NCBI GenBank assembly: GCA_030620095.1
Contig: JAUTXW010001345.1
Coordinates: 385,001-449,000 of the forward strand
Reading direction: 5' to 3'
DNA length: 64,000 nt
DNA from: Kuschelorhynchus macadamiae
Taxonomy: Eukaryota; Arthropoda; Insecta; Coleoptera; Curculionidae
The stretch's first letter is position 1. Each line of letters starts with the position of its first letter. The position numbers and the translations under genes were made by a program. The notes beneath the pieces are model-generated. The model was given only the letters and a program-made list of their open reading frames with translations. It had not been told where the DNA came from and searched no databases. Shown in pieces: positions 52,735 to 64,000 of the stretch.

Positions 52735-54167
52735 AAACTTAATTTATGAGCAAAACAATGGACAAACATAGCACTTGGGAAAGTTTCTCGAACTTTAGCT
52801 TGCAGAACCCCTAATTGTTCTGCCATCACTGCAGCTCCATCATAGCTTTGAGAAACTAATTATTTCTCTCCATTAATTTCTTTAGTAACGTTATAAAGTA
52901 CGGTATATAATGCATCTGCTGTACGATTTTCGGACACATTCCTAAAAATCGCTCTTTAATACTTCCATCTGTTTTAACGTAGCGTATTACTATAGATAAT
53001 TGGCTAAAATTGGTGATATCAGTTGTTTCGTCCAGAGCAATAGCAATGAACCGAGCGTCGCCAATCTCCTGCTTAATTCTTTTTAGAATAATGGTTGCAA
53101 CAGCGGAAATTAAATCATTCTGGATTCGATTCGACGTTCCGCGAAAAGCGCTAGACTGCTCTAAATGATTTTTTAAGCAATCATCATATTTAGCCATTAA
53201 ACTAAGTAAATCTTGAAAATTTCCTCTATTTGAAGAAACCATTGTTTCGTCATGACCTCTAAATCGCAATTCGCGTTGTCCGAGAAAATAAACAACATCG
53301 TTAAGTCTTCTTAATATTTGCCTATTTTTATCGACTAGTTCATTGTGTTGGAGGTGAATAATTTCCAAGTGTTTATTAAGGGCGTGTTCAATTCTGGTTT
53401 TGCCGAAGACTTTTTCTTTTACTGCCTGTAAATGCGCTTTGGACATAATGTGTCTTATTCCAGAGACCTTTTTCATTTTCAAAAAGTAAACATGGCCAAC
53501 AAAATAATTTACTTATATTTTCACACCCTGTTAGTCATTTAAATTGTTCGTATTGTTTTCCGGATAAAAATGTCTAAAACAGTTTTTAATTTTTGTGGTT
53601 AAATTTTTCATAGGCGGTTTTGCTCTTCTTTTGGAAATTATTGGAAACTGATCTGCGAAGTTTAATGTTGAAAATCCCTTTATTATTAAGACACATACCA
53701 CACAGTCACAGACACTCTTCTTACTAAATTCTCCCAACATTTTCAACGTTATTACCGACAGCCGCAGTTGACGATATTTGCATGTCCACACAACACACGG
53801 ATGCCGTTCAAAGAACCTACTCCAACGATAGCTTCCACCGCCACTTAAAGCACGCGACTGAAATGCAAAAATTGCAAACAGCCAGTGAAAAGTTCAATAA
53901 CCTCTGGCTCGATTCACACGAAATCAAGCGTACAGGATTTGGTTGCAGAGAATCTAGCGGCCCGCTTAGGTTCTATTCGATATTCTATTGTGGAGGGGTC
54001 GGAGTCAAGGCCGCATTTATTATGGGCTTAATAAAGATAATATTTTAGCATTTTTAATTAAACTAAAGTAATGGTTTCCTATTTCAAAAATTACATTTTA
54101 GAAGATGTTTTGTAATATTTTTTGGGGAAGCACTGCTTTCCTTGCTTCCATGGACTGCACGCATCTG
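52735..54167 (-). mobile_element. ZMYM1-like hAT element, copy 1, truncated
   Basis: The right end reads GCTTCCATGGACTGCACGCATCTG (54144-54167), matching the terminus of copy 2. The left end is cut where the mariner-like element begins (about 52720-52735). It encodes the transposase fragment at 52856-53482. Confidence 0.75.
52856..53482 (-). pseudogene. ZMYM1-like hAT transposase fragment
   Basis: The 208-aa frame contains IMSKAHLQAVKEKVFGKTRI, FRGTSNRIQNDLISAVATII and ARFIAIALDETTDITNFSQ, with the first catalytic Asp of the hAT RNase H-like domain. This is the zinc finger MYM-type 1-like branch of hAT. An N-terminal piece sits in another frame at 53531-53791, and the C-terminal dimerisation region is absent because the element is cut at about 52735. 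Near-identical segments occur in copies 2 and 3, implying fairly recent amplification of the family. Confidence 0.8.
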
Positions 54168-55849
54168 ATAGTTTCGTATATTTATATGAATCCCGGAAAT
54201 ATACTTGGGAAAACCACTATTGCTGGGAAAGTCCACCTGGCCAAGGAACAGAGGATATTCTTTAAATATTAATAATGAAACTACTGAAATCGGGAATGAG
54301 AGCGAATATGAGATATTTTTTATGATCAAGACCAAGACCAAGAGTTCAAGGCCAAGGTATTCTTAAAAATTTTATTACAAATTGCCGATCTAATTCCTCA
54401 CTTTGTAGTAACTTAGTACCAATATTAATTTTTAGTAATATAATATACCAAATAATTATGCGGTAAATAAACTTATAAGCTCATGAATATTTTACTAACA
54501 ATGCACTTTTATCTCATTGTGCCTATGCTCGTCTAAAAAAATTTTAACATGAGCGTCATAAATTTTCCCAAATTATATGTTATCCTAAAGGTGTAATGCC
54601 AACAATTCGGATTAATCAACGTGTTGCATAGACGGCTGAGCTAAATCTTTTCTTGGTCTTGACCTACAAGATCAACACCAAAATCGCAGTTAGTTTTCAA
54701 GACTTGGTTTTACTTAATTTTAGGAAGAAAGTTAACATAAACACAATTACAAATACTTAAATTCCTTACAAAAACTCATTAATTACGCCATCTTTAATAG
54801 TTTACACTTACGATTGGCACAAATTTATGCAATGGAACACTCATTTCCATGATTCAGATTTTTATTGTTATGTTTATAGGAAATTTAGTTCTCTATAAAT
54901 TTGTTTATGTTAACTTTTCTCTTAAAACAAACCGTAAGTGGAAAGCTTTGAATTAGACTTGCAGACTTGATATTTATTAAAATTCATAATAATTGATAAA
55001 AAGCCAAAAAAATCTAAGTTGTACCTCCTGTAATAAAAGTTAAAAAGTGCATACTGCCTCCCTGATTACTTTCTGAAATACTCATCATAAAAATTGCTGA
55101 AAGTGCTCCGAATTAATAGTCATTTTTCAAAGTCAGTTAAAAAGACTAATTTCTATTTATTTTTGTAATTTAAATAATGGTTTTCAACGGTTCGTGACAA
55201 TTTTTTCCCTTTATAGTGTATTCAATATTTAAATTTACATCAGGGTGAATATTGTAATTGTTCCAATACCACTAAACGATCCGAAACTGAAGGCAATCAC
55301 ATAAAGTGTTAACCTCGTGACTGTCGGAAATCTTCGTCTTCGTCCCACAATCGCTGCTGAGATCGTCATTAGAATATTCTGCTGAAGACAGATAAATCGC
55401 AAGATAAATAATAAAATTACACTGGTTTTGTCACTAGTCACTATTGTGTATAGGACCAATATGTAGAAAAAAAGAAAATAAATCTAAAAACATATTTAAA
55501 AAAAAGCTTTTATTCATAATCTATTGAACTGAAAAGTAAAAAATAATTAAAATTACATAAACAGAGAACTTTTAAAAATCTGAATATTTTTTAATTTAAT
55601 AACCTGATTAGGAAAATTATCCATGTAGCTGTTTTTTTTAAACCTCTATAAACTTTAGCAGCAATATTTGGAATTTCTGAAAATGTAGAGGATAGGACAA
55701 TTGTTAAATAATATTTGGTCGTTAAGTAATAAATCTGTATCTTTTAGGCGATATATTTCCAGACTTTCCAGTCCTTATTTTCTACATGAAGGATTTTAAA
55801 ATCATCCTTAAACACATAATCCTCCCTGATAATATTGGCTTGCTAATGT
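54168..55849. other. AT-rich stretch with a CAAGAC-type mini-element
   Basis: GATCAAGACCAAGACCAAG at about 54323 is mirrored by CTTGGTCTTGACCTACAAGATC at about 54650, suggesting a 350-bp element with hexamer-like inverted ends. The rest, including the frame 55235-55459, shows no recognised feature. Confidence 0.45.
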
Positions 55850-55953
55850 TAAGCCATGTTTATTGTGAATATAACTGCGTTTATGTTCGTTTATCTGTGT
55901 TTTAAAAGTTCGACCTGTCTACCCAGTGTATGTTTCTGGGCATGAACCACATG
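55850..55953 (-). pseudogene. Penelope-like GIY-YIG endonuclease fragment, split by hAT copy 2
   Basis: The minus strand reads CPETYTG..GRTFKTQINEHKR-like sequence, the second half of a GIY-YIG nuclease as found at the C-terminus of Penelope-like elements. The upstream RT part lies at 57981-58985 on the other side of the hAT insertion. Confidence 0.65.
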
Positions 55954-57980
55954 CAGGGGCGTGCGGTGAAATTTTAAGAAAGGGAAGCAATTTTTAGAAA
56001 CTTACCTATATGTAATGTAATTCGATTCTTCGTTCATTTTTTATAAATTCGTCAATGACGTCATCATAAAAACGTCGATGCTCCGACATATTTTGGAGAA
56101 GTTTATTTTCAATGGACAACAGCGATGTATGCGAAAGTCTCTCCTGTCCCGTTGAATTTTTCACGAATTTTTTTATACGTTTAAGTGTTGAAAAAATTGC
56201 GTTTTTCTGATGAACTTGTGGCAGGTATTGTCAATACCAATTCATACAATTTCGACACTTCGGTGTAGGCATCTTCTAGCTCCTTGTCTTTTAAAAATTG
56301 CATTAGTTCCTTAGCGTTATTTTTTGTGCTAATGTCATCAGTTTCGTAAATCACTTTTAGTTCAGATCACAGTAACACTTGATGATGAAGAAGACGAGAT
56401 TTAAACGCATCTTTTGGAAAAGTTTTTCCTTTAAATGCATCAAAATTGCAGAGCTCAAGGAATTTAAAATCATTTAAACCGTTAAATCTATAGTTTATTT
56501 GTTGCTAAATTTGAACATCTCCCACCTTGTCTGTTCGAAGACGCTTGGCTTGTGGCTCTACATTTAACGTCATCGTTTTCTCCCAAAATAGGACAAAGTC
56601 ATCTCTTTTTGGCTTAACATGGACTTAAAATCATCCACTTTTTTTAGGCAAAAAGCAATATCATTCGTTTTAGTTTGTAATATATTAAAAACATTGTCCG
56701 AGAATGGAAATATTTCTGAAAATATGTTCAACAAATAATTAAAATTAAAATCTCGTTTCAAACAGTTCAAAAACCCCCTGGAACTATTTATTGCTTCTGA
56801 GTCCCACGTTTCATTATTTTCTATTATATTGTTGCAATATATTACTATATATCGCAACAGCGGAAAATAAATCATTCTGGATTCGATTCGACGTTCCGCG
56901 AAAAATGCTAGACTGCTCTAAATGATTTTTTAAGCAATAATCATATTTAGCCATTAAACTAAGTATGTCTTGAAAATTTCCTCTATTTGAAGAAACCCTT
57001 GTTTCGCCATGACCTCTAAATCACAATTCGTGCTGTCCGAGAAAACGAACAACATCGATAAGTCTTCTTAATATTTGCATATTTTTATCGACTAGTTCAA
57101 TGTGTTAGCGGTGACTAATTTCCAACTGTTTATTAAGGGTATGTTCAATTCTGGTTTTGCCGAAGACTTTTTCTTTTATGACGGCCTGTAAATGCGCTTT
57201 ATATATAATGAGTCTTTTTAAAGCTTTATGGAAATTGTTTAAATCGGAAAAACCAGTTTTATTCCATTTTTCATTTTCAAAAAGTAAACATGGCCAACAA
57301 AATAATTTACTTGTATTTTCACACACTGTTAGCCATTTAAATTGTTAGTATGGTTTTTCCGGATAAAAATGTTAATACAGTTTTTCATTTTTGTGGTTAA
57401 ATTTTTCATAGGCGGTTTTGGAAATTATTTGAAGCTTATCAGCGAAGTTTAATGTTGAAAATCCCTTTATTATTAAGACACACACTCTTCTTACTAAATT
57501 CTCCAACATTTTAAACGTTATTACCGACAGCCGAAATTGACGGTATTTGCATATCCACGTCCGTACTATTGTCTTCCATATCGCACCATGCACGACGCGA
57601 CGTACGTATCACCCAAGACACGGATAGCCATTCAAACAAAGAACCTACTCCAACGATAGCTTCCGCCACCAATTAAAGCACACCACTGAAATGCAAAAAT
57701 TGCAAACAGCCGGTGGAAAGTTCAATAACCTATGGCTCGATTCACAGGAAATCAAGCATACAGGACTTGGCTGCAGAGAAGCTAGCGGCCCGCATAGGTT
57801 CTATTCGATATTCTATTGTGGCTGAGTCGGAGTCAAGGCCGCATTTATTATGGGCTTGATAATTAGGATAATACTTTAGCATTTTTAATATAAACTCAAA
57901 AATTACATTTTAGAAGACGTTTTGTAATTTTTTTTTGCGGAAGCATTGCTTCCCTTGCTTCCATGGACTGCACGCACCTG
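55954..57980 (-). mobile_element. ZMYM1-like hAT element, copy 2, inserted in a Penelope-like element
   Basis: Termini are CAGGGGCGTGCGGTGAAATT at 55954 and, inverted, CATGGACTGCACGCACCTG ending at 57980. Flanks are ACCACATG (55946-55953) and GTCACATG (57981-57988), an 8-bp duplication with 6 of 8 matches. Transposase pieces on the minus strand (57372-57593, 57105-57326, 56570-56875 and shorter) lie in different frames, and the central region with the first catalytic Asp is missing, so it is inactive. Confidence 0.8.
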
Positions 57981-58985
57981 GTCACATGTTATTGATAGAT
58001 CCCTGCATTTTCATTTCTATTACTTTTGGGTTTTGTGTTTTTCAAGAAACTTTTCTAGGGAATTATTAGTTTTGAAAGCGATTTTTACGTTCTTTCTGTT
58101 AAGACAACGTCTAATTTTTAAAGAGGGCTTCCCACATTATGTTATCTTTTGAAAACGTTTATTATCTTCATTAATAGTTTTGTGTCTGAATTTGTTATTT
58201 TTTATTTGTTCTGCTATTGAAACTGGGTAGCCGTTATTAACTGCAATTTGTTTAATTAAATTAGGCTCATTATTAAAACTTTCCAACCAATGTTCTATGG
58301 GATGTGAAGACTGGTAATGGACTGCTAATGGAGCTTAACGGACTTCATATAATCAGACCTTTTCTACTATTATACCAAGCATTACTGGAAAAGAAATAGT
58401 TTCGGTTGGGACATGTTTTGAGTAGTTCTAGAATGTCTTTCATAATGATGTAATTAACCTTGTTTTTTATTAATAAATATTTAACTAAGTTTATTGTATC
58501 TTCTGGGGGGATGCTAGGAAACATTTTTTTTTATATTGACAGAAACTAGCTTAGCGTTATTAGGTAAGCGAATGTGTACACTGCGTTAATTCACCTGGAT
58601 TTTTAATACTATATTTCGGGGTAAACTTACAGTAATATTTTATTTCGTCTAATAAAAGTTTGGAAAGTTTGTATGCAGGTGCTGAAAAGTATGATACGAC
58701 TGGTCTAATAGGGTCGTTATCCTTATGCAATGTCATAAGGCGGTAAAGCTTCGAGACCTGGGGGTTCATAATTTTTACTTTAAACTTTTTTACTTAACTA
58801 CTTGATTGCTCGATCGTGTTTTTAATTTGTTTTTGAAATGACTACTTGGGGTCTTTCTGTAATATTTAGAAACTTCCATGACTTATGAATTCTAATGTTT
58901 TGTTATGTACAAGTGTTCATCCATAGATGTGACTGGGTTCCCTTTATCGGCTCTGGTGAAAATTATATTCTTAGTTTTTATATTG
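57981..58985 (-). pseudogene. Penelope-like reverse transcriptase fragment
   Basis: The minus strand carries ADKGNPVTSMDEHLY near 58900-58945, NPQVSKLYRLMTLHKDNDPI (58560-58769 frame), PVVSYFSAPAYKLSKLLLDE, then HPIEHWLESF-like sequence near 58290 and a linker. The YVDD core is missing, so there is an internal deletion around 58340-58560. It continues into the GIY-YIG fragment at 55850-55953 across hAT copy 2. Confidence 0.7.
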
Positions 58986-59329
58986 CATAGATTTAACGAC
59001 TGTATGTTCATTATTTAAAGTTATCCCGGAATTCAAAAATTCTGTTCTAATTATGTCAGTACACTAGTGTTTCGTATCCATATTATAAGAGAGATCGTTT
59101 AATGCTATTCTATGCTTTCAAAACTGCTACGTGTGTTATATTTGAAACCCCTTTCCAATAACTTAATTGCCCTAGATGTGAAATTAGTGCTAGAAAGGTT
59201 TACAAACCGGACAAAGAATTTGTGCCCTGGATAATTTTTCATTTTCAAACATGGGAAAATTGAATCATCAACATACGTTGAGTAGTAAATTTGTCTACTG
59301 ATATCGGTATGTGGATAACATTATTAGTT
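58986..59329. other. Spacer between two Penelope-like fragments
   Basis: No motif recognised with confidence; probably untranslated or terminal-repeat sequence of the neighbouring retroelements. Confidence 0.35.
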
Positions 59330-59600
59330 GTATTACAGGCATAGACAATTAAACACATTTTTAGACTTATTGAATTCAGTTCACGGCAATATAAAATTCA
59401 CGTTAGAGGTTGAAGATAACAATCAAGAGAGATTTTCGTAAATATTCATTTCAAATTTACCATAAACCATCACACATTGATACCATTATCTATTACAAGT
59501 CTTCACATCCCATAGAACATAAATTAGCAGCGTTTCACAGTATGTTCCACAGATTGATTAGCGTGTGGTTATCAGAAGAAAATTACAAAACATCTGCTGG
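59330..59600 (+). pseudogene. Penelope-like RT C-terminal fragment
   Basis: Reads NIKFTLEVEDNNQ, then YHKPSHIDTIIYYKSSHPIE and HKLAAFHSMFHRLI, the conserved RT tail of Penelope-like elements. The frame continues directly into hAT transposase sequence near 59600, making a 135-codon chimeric frame (59410-59817). The GIY-YIG part of this element reappears at 61526-61860. Confidence 0.7.
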
Positions 59601-61525
59601 AGAGAAAAAATTTTGTTTACTTTTTGAAAACGAAAAAGGTCTCTGGAATAAAACTGGTTTTTCCGATTTAAACAATTTCCATAAAGCTGTAAAAAGACAC
59701 ATTATGTCCAAAGCGCATTTGCAGGCCGTCATAAAAGAAAAATCTTCGGCAAAAACAGAATTGAACACGCCCTTAATAAACAGTTGGAAATTAGTCACCG
59801 CCAACACAATAAACTAGTCGATAAAAATAGGCAAATATTAAGAAGACTTATCGATGTTCTTTGTTTTCTCGGACAGCACGAAATGGGATTTAGAGGTCAT
59901 GATGAAACAAGGATTTCTTTAACTAGAGGAAATTTTTAAGATTTACTTAGTTTATAATGGCTTAATATGATGATTGCTTAAAAAATCATTTAGAGCAGTC
60001 TAGCTTTTTTCGCGGAACGTTGAATCGAATTCAGAATGATTTAATTTCCGCTGTTGCAACCATTATACTAAAAAGAATAAAGCAGGAGATTGGCGAGGCG
60101 CGGTTCATTGTTACCTGGACGAAACAACTGATATCAGTAATTTTAGCCAATTATCTATAGTAATACGCTACGTTAAAACAGACGCAGACGGAAGTATTCA
60201 AGAGCAATTTTTAGGTTTTAAGAATGTGTCCGAAAATCGTACAGCAGATGCATTATATACCGTAGTTTATAACGTTACTAAAGAAATTAATGGAGAGAAA
60301 AAATTTGTTGCTCAAAACTGTGATGGAGCTGCAGTGATGGCAGGACAATCAGGGAGTCTGCAAGCTAAAGTTAAGCTAAATTAAATTTAGTTTTTCCCAG
60401 TCCATCAATCACATTAAAGAGTGTAAAATATTTTTTGTTACTTTAAGTGGCATGGCTGCTTTTTTTCCGAGTCAACAAAACGTACACAAGATTCGGATTC
60501 CATTGCCCACAAACAATTGCCCAAAGTACCTCCTACTAGGTGGAACTATAATGGAAGACTTGTGTTAACAGTACCTGAAAATCGTGAATCACTGATTGAA
60601 CTATTTGAGAATATAATAGAAAATAATGAAACGTAGGACTCAGAAGCAATAAATAGTTCGAGAGAGTTTTTGAACTGTTTGAAACGAGATTTAAATTTTA
60701 ATTATTTGTTGAACATATTTTCAGAAATATTTCCATTGTCGGACAATGTTACCTGGACATATAGTACAAACTAAAAGAAATGATATTGCTTTTTGTCTAA
60801 AAAAAGTGGATGATTTTAAGTCCATGTTAAGCCAAAAAAGAGATGACTTTGACCTATTTTGGGAGAAAACGATGACGTTAAATATAGAGCCACAAGCCAG
60901 GCGTTTTCGAAAAAACAAGGTGGGAGATGTTCAAACATCATACAGACGCCTCTTTGATGAAATAATCGATCAAACTCAGCAACAAATAAACTTCAAATTT
61001 AACGGTTTAAATGATTTTAAATTTCTCGAGCTCTGCAATTTTGATGCATTTAAAAGAAAAACTTTTCCAAAAGATGCGCTTAAATCTCTTCTTCTTCACT
61101 ATACCCAGTTTTCGACGGAGTGTTACTACGATCTGAACTAAAAGTGATTTACGAAACTGATGACGTTAGCGCAAAAAATAACGCTAAGGAACTGATGCAA
61201 TTTTTAAAAGACAAGGAGCTGGAAGATGCCTACACCGAAGTGTCGAAATTGTGTGAATTAGTATTGACAATACCTGAAACAAGTTCATCAGTAGAAAGCA
61301 ATTTTTCAACACTTAAACGTATAACAAATTTCGTGAGGAATTCAACTGGGCAGGAGAGACTTTCGCATACATCGTTCTTATGCATTGAAAATAAACTTGA
61401 CTTGATGCATTGAAAATGATGACGTGATTGACGAATTTGCAAAAAGTGATCGAAGAATCGAATTACATTACAAATAGGTTTCTAAAAATTGCTTCCCTTT
61501 CTTAAAATTTTACCGCACGCCCCTG
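59600..61525 (+). mobile_element. ZMYM1-like hAT element, copy 3, 5'-truncated
   Basis: The left terminus is missing. Homology to copies 1 and 2 starts within the coding region at about 59605 (FCLLFENEK). The right terminus, TTTTACCGCACGCCCCTG, ends at 61525. It retains the most complete transposase of the three copies, including the C-terminal dimerisation region. Confidence 0.75.
59605..61413 (+). pseudogene. ZMYM1-like hAT transposase, multiple breaks
   Basis: In order: NKTGFSDLNNFHKAVKRHIM and SKAHLQAVIKEK (to 59817), then in other frames LDETTDISNFSQL near 60115-60150 (catalytic Asp region), NCDGAAVMAGQ near 60315-60350, FCLKKVDDFKSM (60746-61141 frame), and LTIPETSSSVESNFSTLKRI (61120-61413 frame), which is the hAT dimerisation domain with its last acidic residue. 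At least four frameshifts or stops separate these blocks. Confidence 0.75.
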
Positions 61526-61860
61526 TTAATGATGAGAAAATATACCCCAATCGTAAAGATGATAATAAATGTTTTAAAATAATAACATACTGCGGAAATA
61601 AGAAAATTTCTGGAAAACACAATACCCAAAAGTAATAGAAATGAAAAGTTAGGATTCTATCAGTTAATATGTGGCTTATGCCCAAAAACATACATTAGAC
61701 AGAGGGATAGAACTAAAAATCGGATAAACAAATATAAACGCAATTTTATTCACAAGAAATATGACTCAACATTAGGAAGCCGTGTTATGAGAATAAAGGC
61801 CCTAATTAAATTTATTGGAAAGTTTGGAAACAAACCCCCGAAAAGATACTAATTCACCTT
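61526..61860 (+). pseudogene. Penelope-like GIY-YIG endonuclease fragment
   Basis: Around 61651-61770 the plus strand reads GFYQLICGLCPKTYIRQRD, then KNRINKYKRNFIHKKYDST: a GIY-YIG type nuclease with the GFYQL...YIRQ..R core. It is the downstream remainder of the element whose RT tail is at 59330-59600. Stops downstream end the recognisable part near 61800. Confidence 0.65.
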
Positions 61861-62944
61861 TACTCAACATTTTCTGAAATTCAAAGCATTTTTCCTGTCA
61901 AGTATTTGTCAAATTATTAATTTTCGGTTAGAAACAATGAGTTTATGCAGGATTGAACTGAATAGCTGGTAAAAAGTATGTTTGGCAGCAGCAGTTGTTC
62001 TTATTTCTTATTTAATTTTTATTTTCTGTATAAACCACCTCCCAATCATCAATTTAAGTTTTATTTTATTTTATCTGCTGTCTGCTGCTGCTGCCATTTT
62101 TAGTATTACTCAGGAAAAGTAATGCAATCACACATTTTTGTTCTTTTCGACCAAAAAAATTTTTAAAATTAAAATTGAAACATAACTCATGATTACCAAT
62201 ATTTTTGCCGTAAAATTAAGAAATATATTTCACAACTATAACCTAACCATAAACTTTCATAAAAAATTAGACCTAGTTCTTTTTAATTTTTAACTAATAA
62301 CCATAAACTAAAACCTAAGTAAATAACTTAATATTTTATCATGGAACTATTATGTTCGATAACGTTGCTCAATCTTTGAGGGATGCTAAGGCAAAAAAAA
62401 GTGTGGATGCATTACAATTTTTCGCAAAATAATACAAATTAGGATCGATTTGTCAAGTCGCACTACGGCACTTTTGTTGTAAGTTAATATATGTGTATTT
62501 TAAAAGATTTGTTTATTTCTGGTATATAGTTATTAAATCAGAAGTAAAGAAAGCGCGCGGTAGCACACCAACAAAATTTGGGTTCTACATTAAAACAAGG
62601 TTTTTTTTTTAACAAAACTTATACTGTTGGGTGGATGTGTTCCGTTAGCGTTAGGTTAGCGATTTAGGGTCCTGTGACTCTCATACCGGGTTAGGTTAGC
62701 ACCAGGTTGGTTATTAAAACTATTGTTAAACCGTTTTGTTTAAATTTAAGAATACTATTTGTTGTATATTTGAAGAAAATCAAGTAAGTTTGGCAACACT
62801 GCATATAATTTAGAACCTGTATTTTGTCAAAAACTTCATAATTGACAGATCAAAATACAAGAGTTCTAACCACACTACACCACAACTTGTTACGTTCTGG
62901 ACGCGCGTTTCGCTAACCAAGTTAGCATCATCAGCAGCATCATC
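61861..62944. other. Spacer with dispersed repeat and retroelement 5' structure
   Basis: GCTGCTGCTGCC (62085-62097) is a short trinucleotide run. The 62571-62662 segment repeats 39795-39880. GGACGCGCGTTTCGCTAACC at 62899-62918 and CATCATCAG following it resemble the structured terminal repeat that precedes Penelope-like coding regions. Confidence 0.45.
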
Positions 62945-64000
62945 ATTAGAGAGGCTTGCAGAAATCAAATCTCAAAAAACGTTGTTAACAACAAGTCAAA
63001 ATATGTTTCTCGTAAAAACACTGAAGTTATCAAGGGACTGAAGAAAAAGGAATGTTTTTATTTAAAAGCTGACAAAGGAAATAAGGTTGTTATACTAGAC
63101 AAAACAGATTATTTTGAAAGAGTAGACAATTTGATTCAAACTGGTCCTTATGATTTAATTGAGAAAAACCCGTTATCAAAAATGATAACAGAAGTAAAAA
63201 GTACTTTAAAACAGTGTAAAAACCTTGTGTCCGATAAACTAAAATTCAAACTAACACATAGTAACCCACAGTTATCTAAACTGTATTGCCTTCCCAAAAT
63301 TCATAAACCTGGGAAGTCCATGAGACCTATTGTTTCAGCTGTTGGATCACCAACGTACAATATTTCAAAATGGTTAGTAGAAGAATTCGGCAAATTAAAT
63401 ATCTCGTATGATAACTTTGAGGTTACTAACTCGTTAGAATTCTTAGATAAAATTAAAAATGTTCACTTAAAAGAAGGTGAAATTTTAATATCTTTTGATG
63501 TAAGCTCATTGTTTCCTAGTGTACCCATACCACTAGCTTTAGAGTACCTAAAGGAACTACTTGAAATCAATAATTTGAAGAAAGAAATTATTGATGAGTA
63601 TTTACTTCTCACAAAATTATGTATGAATCAAAATTTTTTTCAGTACAACAATAAATATTATAAACAACTAGAGGGAACTGCGATGGGCAATTGCTTATCT
63701 CCGTTCCTTGCAAATTTGTTTATGGGCAGATTAGAAACCCAATTCAAAAAAGAACTCAAGTATTTCCCAAGGGTCTGGTATAGATACGTAGACGATATAT
63801 TTGCTATTTTTGATACTAAAACAGAAAATTTGGACACTTTCTTAGAAACATTAAACAATAAATATCCTTCCATTAATTTTACGTACGAAAAGGAGAACAA
63901 TGGGCAATTACCTTTTCTCGACACGTTAGTTATTAGAAATAACGATAAATTAGAATTTGATATTTATAGGAAATTTACTAATACTGATAGATATATAACA
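62945..64000 (+). CDS. Penelope-like element reverse transcriptase, open to the window edge
   Basis: An uninterrupted frame of 352 codons runs from 62945 to the end of the window, with its C-terminus outside. Motifs in order: YLKADKGNKVVILDK (about residues 39-53), YCLPKIHKPGKSMRPIVSAV (about 114-133), ILISFDVSSLFPSVPI (about 181-196), EGTAMGNCLSPFLANLF (about 243-259), RYVDDIFAIF with the catalytic YVDD (about 280-289) and LPFLDTLVI (about 322-330). Penelope-like elements normally add a GIY-YIG endonuclease after this. The true start is not resolved; the first in-frame Met lies well inside the domain. An intact frame contrasts with all the other mobile genes flanking the Polinton. Confidence 0.85.
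   Translation, partial: MREACRNQISKNVVNNKSKYVSRKNTEVIKGLKKKECFYLKADKGNKVVILDKTDYFERVDNLIQTGPYDLIEKNPLSKMITEVKSTLKQCKNLVSDKLKFKLTHSNPQLSKLYCLPKIHKPGKSMRPIVSAVGSPTYNISKWLVEEFGKLNISYDNFEVTNSLEFLDKIKNVHLKEGEILISFDVSSLFPSVPIPLALEYLKELLEINNLKKEIIDEYLLLTKLCMNQNFFQYNNKYYKQLEGTAMGNCLSPFLANLFMGRLETQFKKELKYFPRVWYRYVDDIFAIFDTKTENLDTFLETLNNKYPSINFTYEKENNGQLPFLDTLVIRNNDKLEFDIYRKFTNTDRYIT

Overview
The window is AT-rich animal DNA, most likely from an insect. I base this on (TTAGG)n-type repeats near 39451, spliceosomal introns, and an insect-like mix of mobile elements: Penelope-like retroelements, ZMYM1-like and other hAT elements, ISXO2-like, Tc1/mariner-like and DDE_3-type transposases. The exact order cannot be set from sequence alone. 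I saw no convincing conventional multi-exon host gene. The only plausible host genes are two related micropeptides with one membrane segment (15591-15773 minus, 40578-40772 plus).

The centrepiece is a complete Maverick/Polinton (adintovirus-like) element at 17996-35637, 17,642 bp long. Terminal inverted repeats of 369 bp appear identical, the ends are AG...CT, and a perfect 6-bp target duplication (AACGAA) flanks it. Its genes form blocks. The left part holds a membrane glycoprotein (minus), an unknown 146-aa protein, a 107-aa conserved protein with a broken second copy, protein-primed DNA polymerase B broken by two frameshifts, and a CxxC protein with an N-terminal SOCS/BC-box-like motif. 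The middle minus-strand block encodes a secreted coiled-coil protein, an unknown protein, an integrase with chromodomain, a fibre-like coiled-coil protein, a conserved Polinton protein with a GTRGLYELLF motif, and the packaging ATPase. The right plus-strand block encodes a parvovirus-type phospholipase A2 fused to a basic/hydrophobic core-like tail, an adenain-like protease, penton, a small overlapping protein, the major capsid protein and a conserved 167-aa protein. Together these are a replication module, an integration module and a full virion set, so the element looks like an integrated virus that lost an intact polymerase but kept young-looking ends.

Left flank (1-17995): a dispersed repeat family containing ~120-135-bp monomers with CAAAATGGCGGC cores (657-2136, 5345-6150, 6560-7240, 10545-11560, 17330-17860), a decayed hAT element with GAGACC-hexamer ends (2141-4285), Penelope-like fragments (7300-8335), a 120-bp tandem repeat (about 10194-10510), a non-LTR-like fragment (13376-13720), and one micropeptide gene with three TGTCGTAGGACA motifs upstream.

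Right flank (35638-64000): a moderately GC-rich unassigned segment, an intron-containing ISXO2-like transposase pseudogene (37082-39394), the second micropeptide gene, several DDE transposase remnants, a long fold-back (43900-44660), a Tc1/mariner-like element with long inverted repeats (51248-52719), and a nest in which hAT copies lie inside Penelope-like elements (55850-61860). The window ends inside an apparently intact Penelope-like reverse transcriptase (62945-64000).
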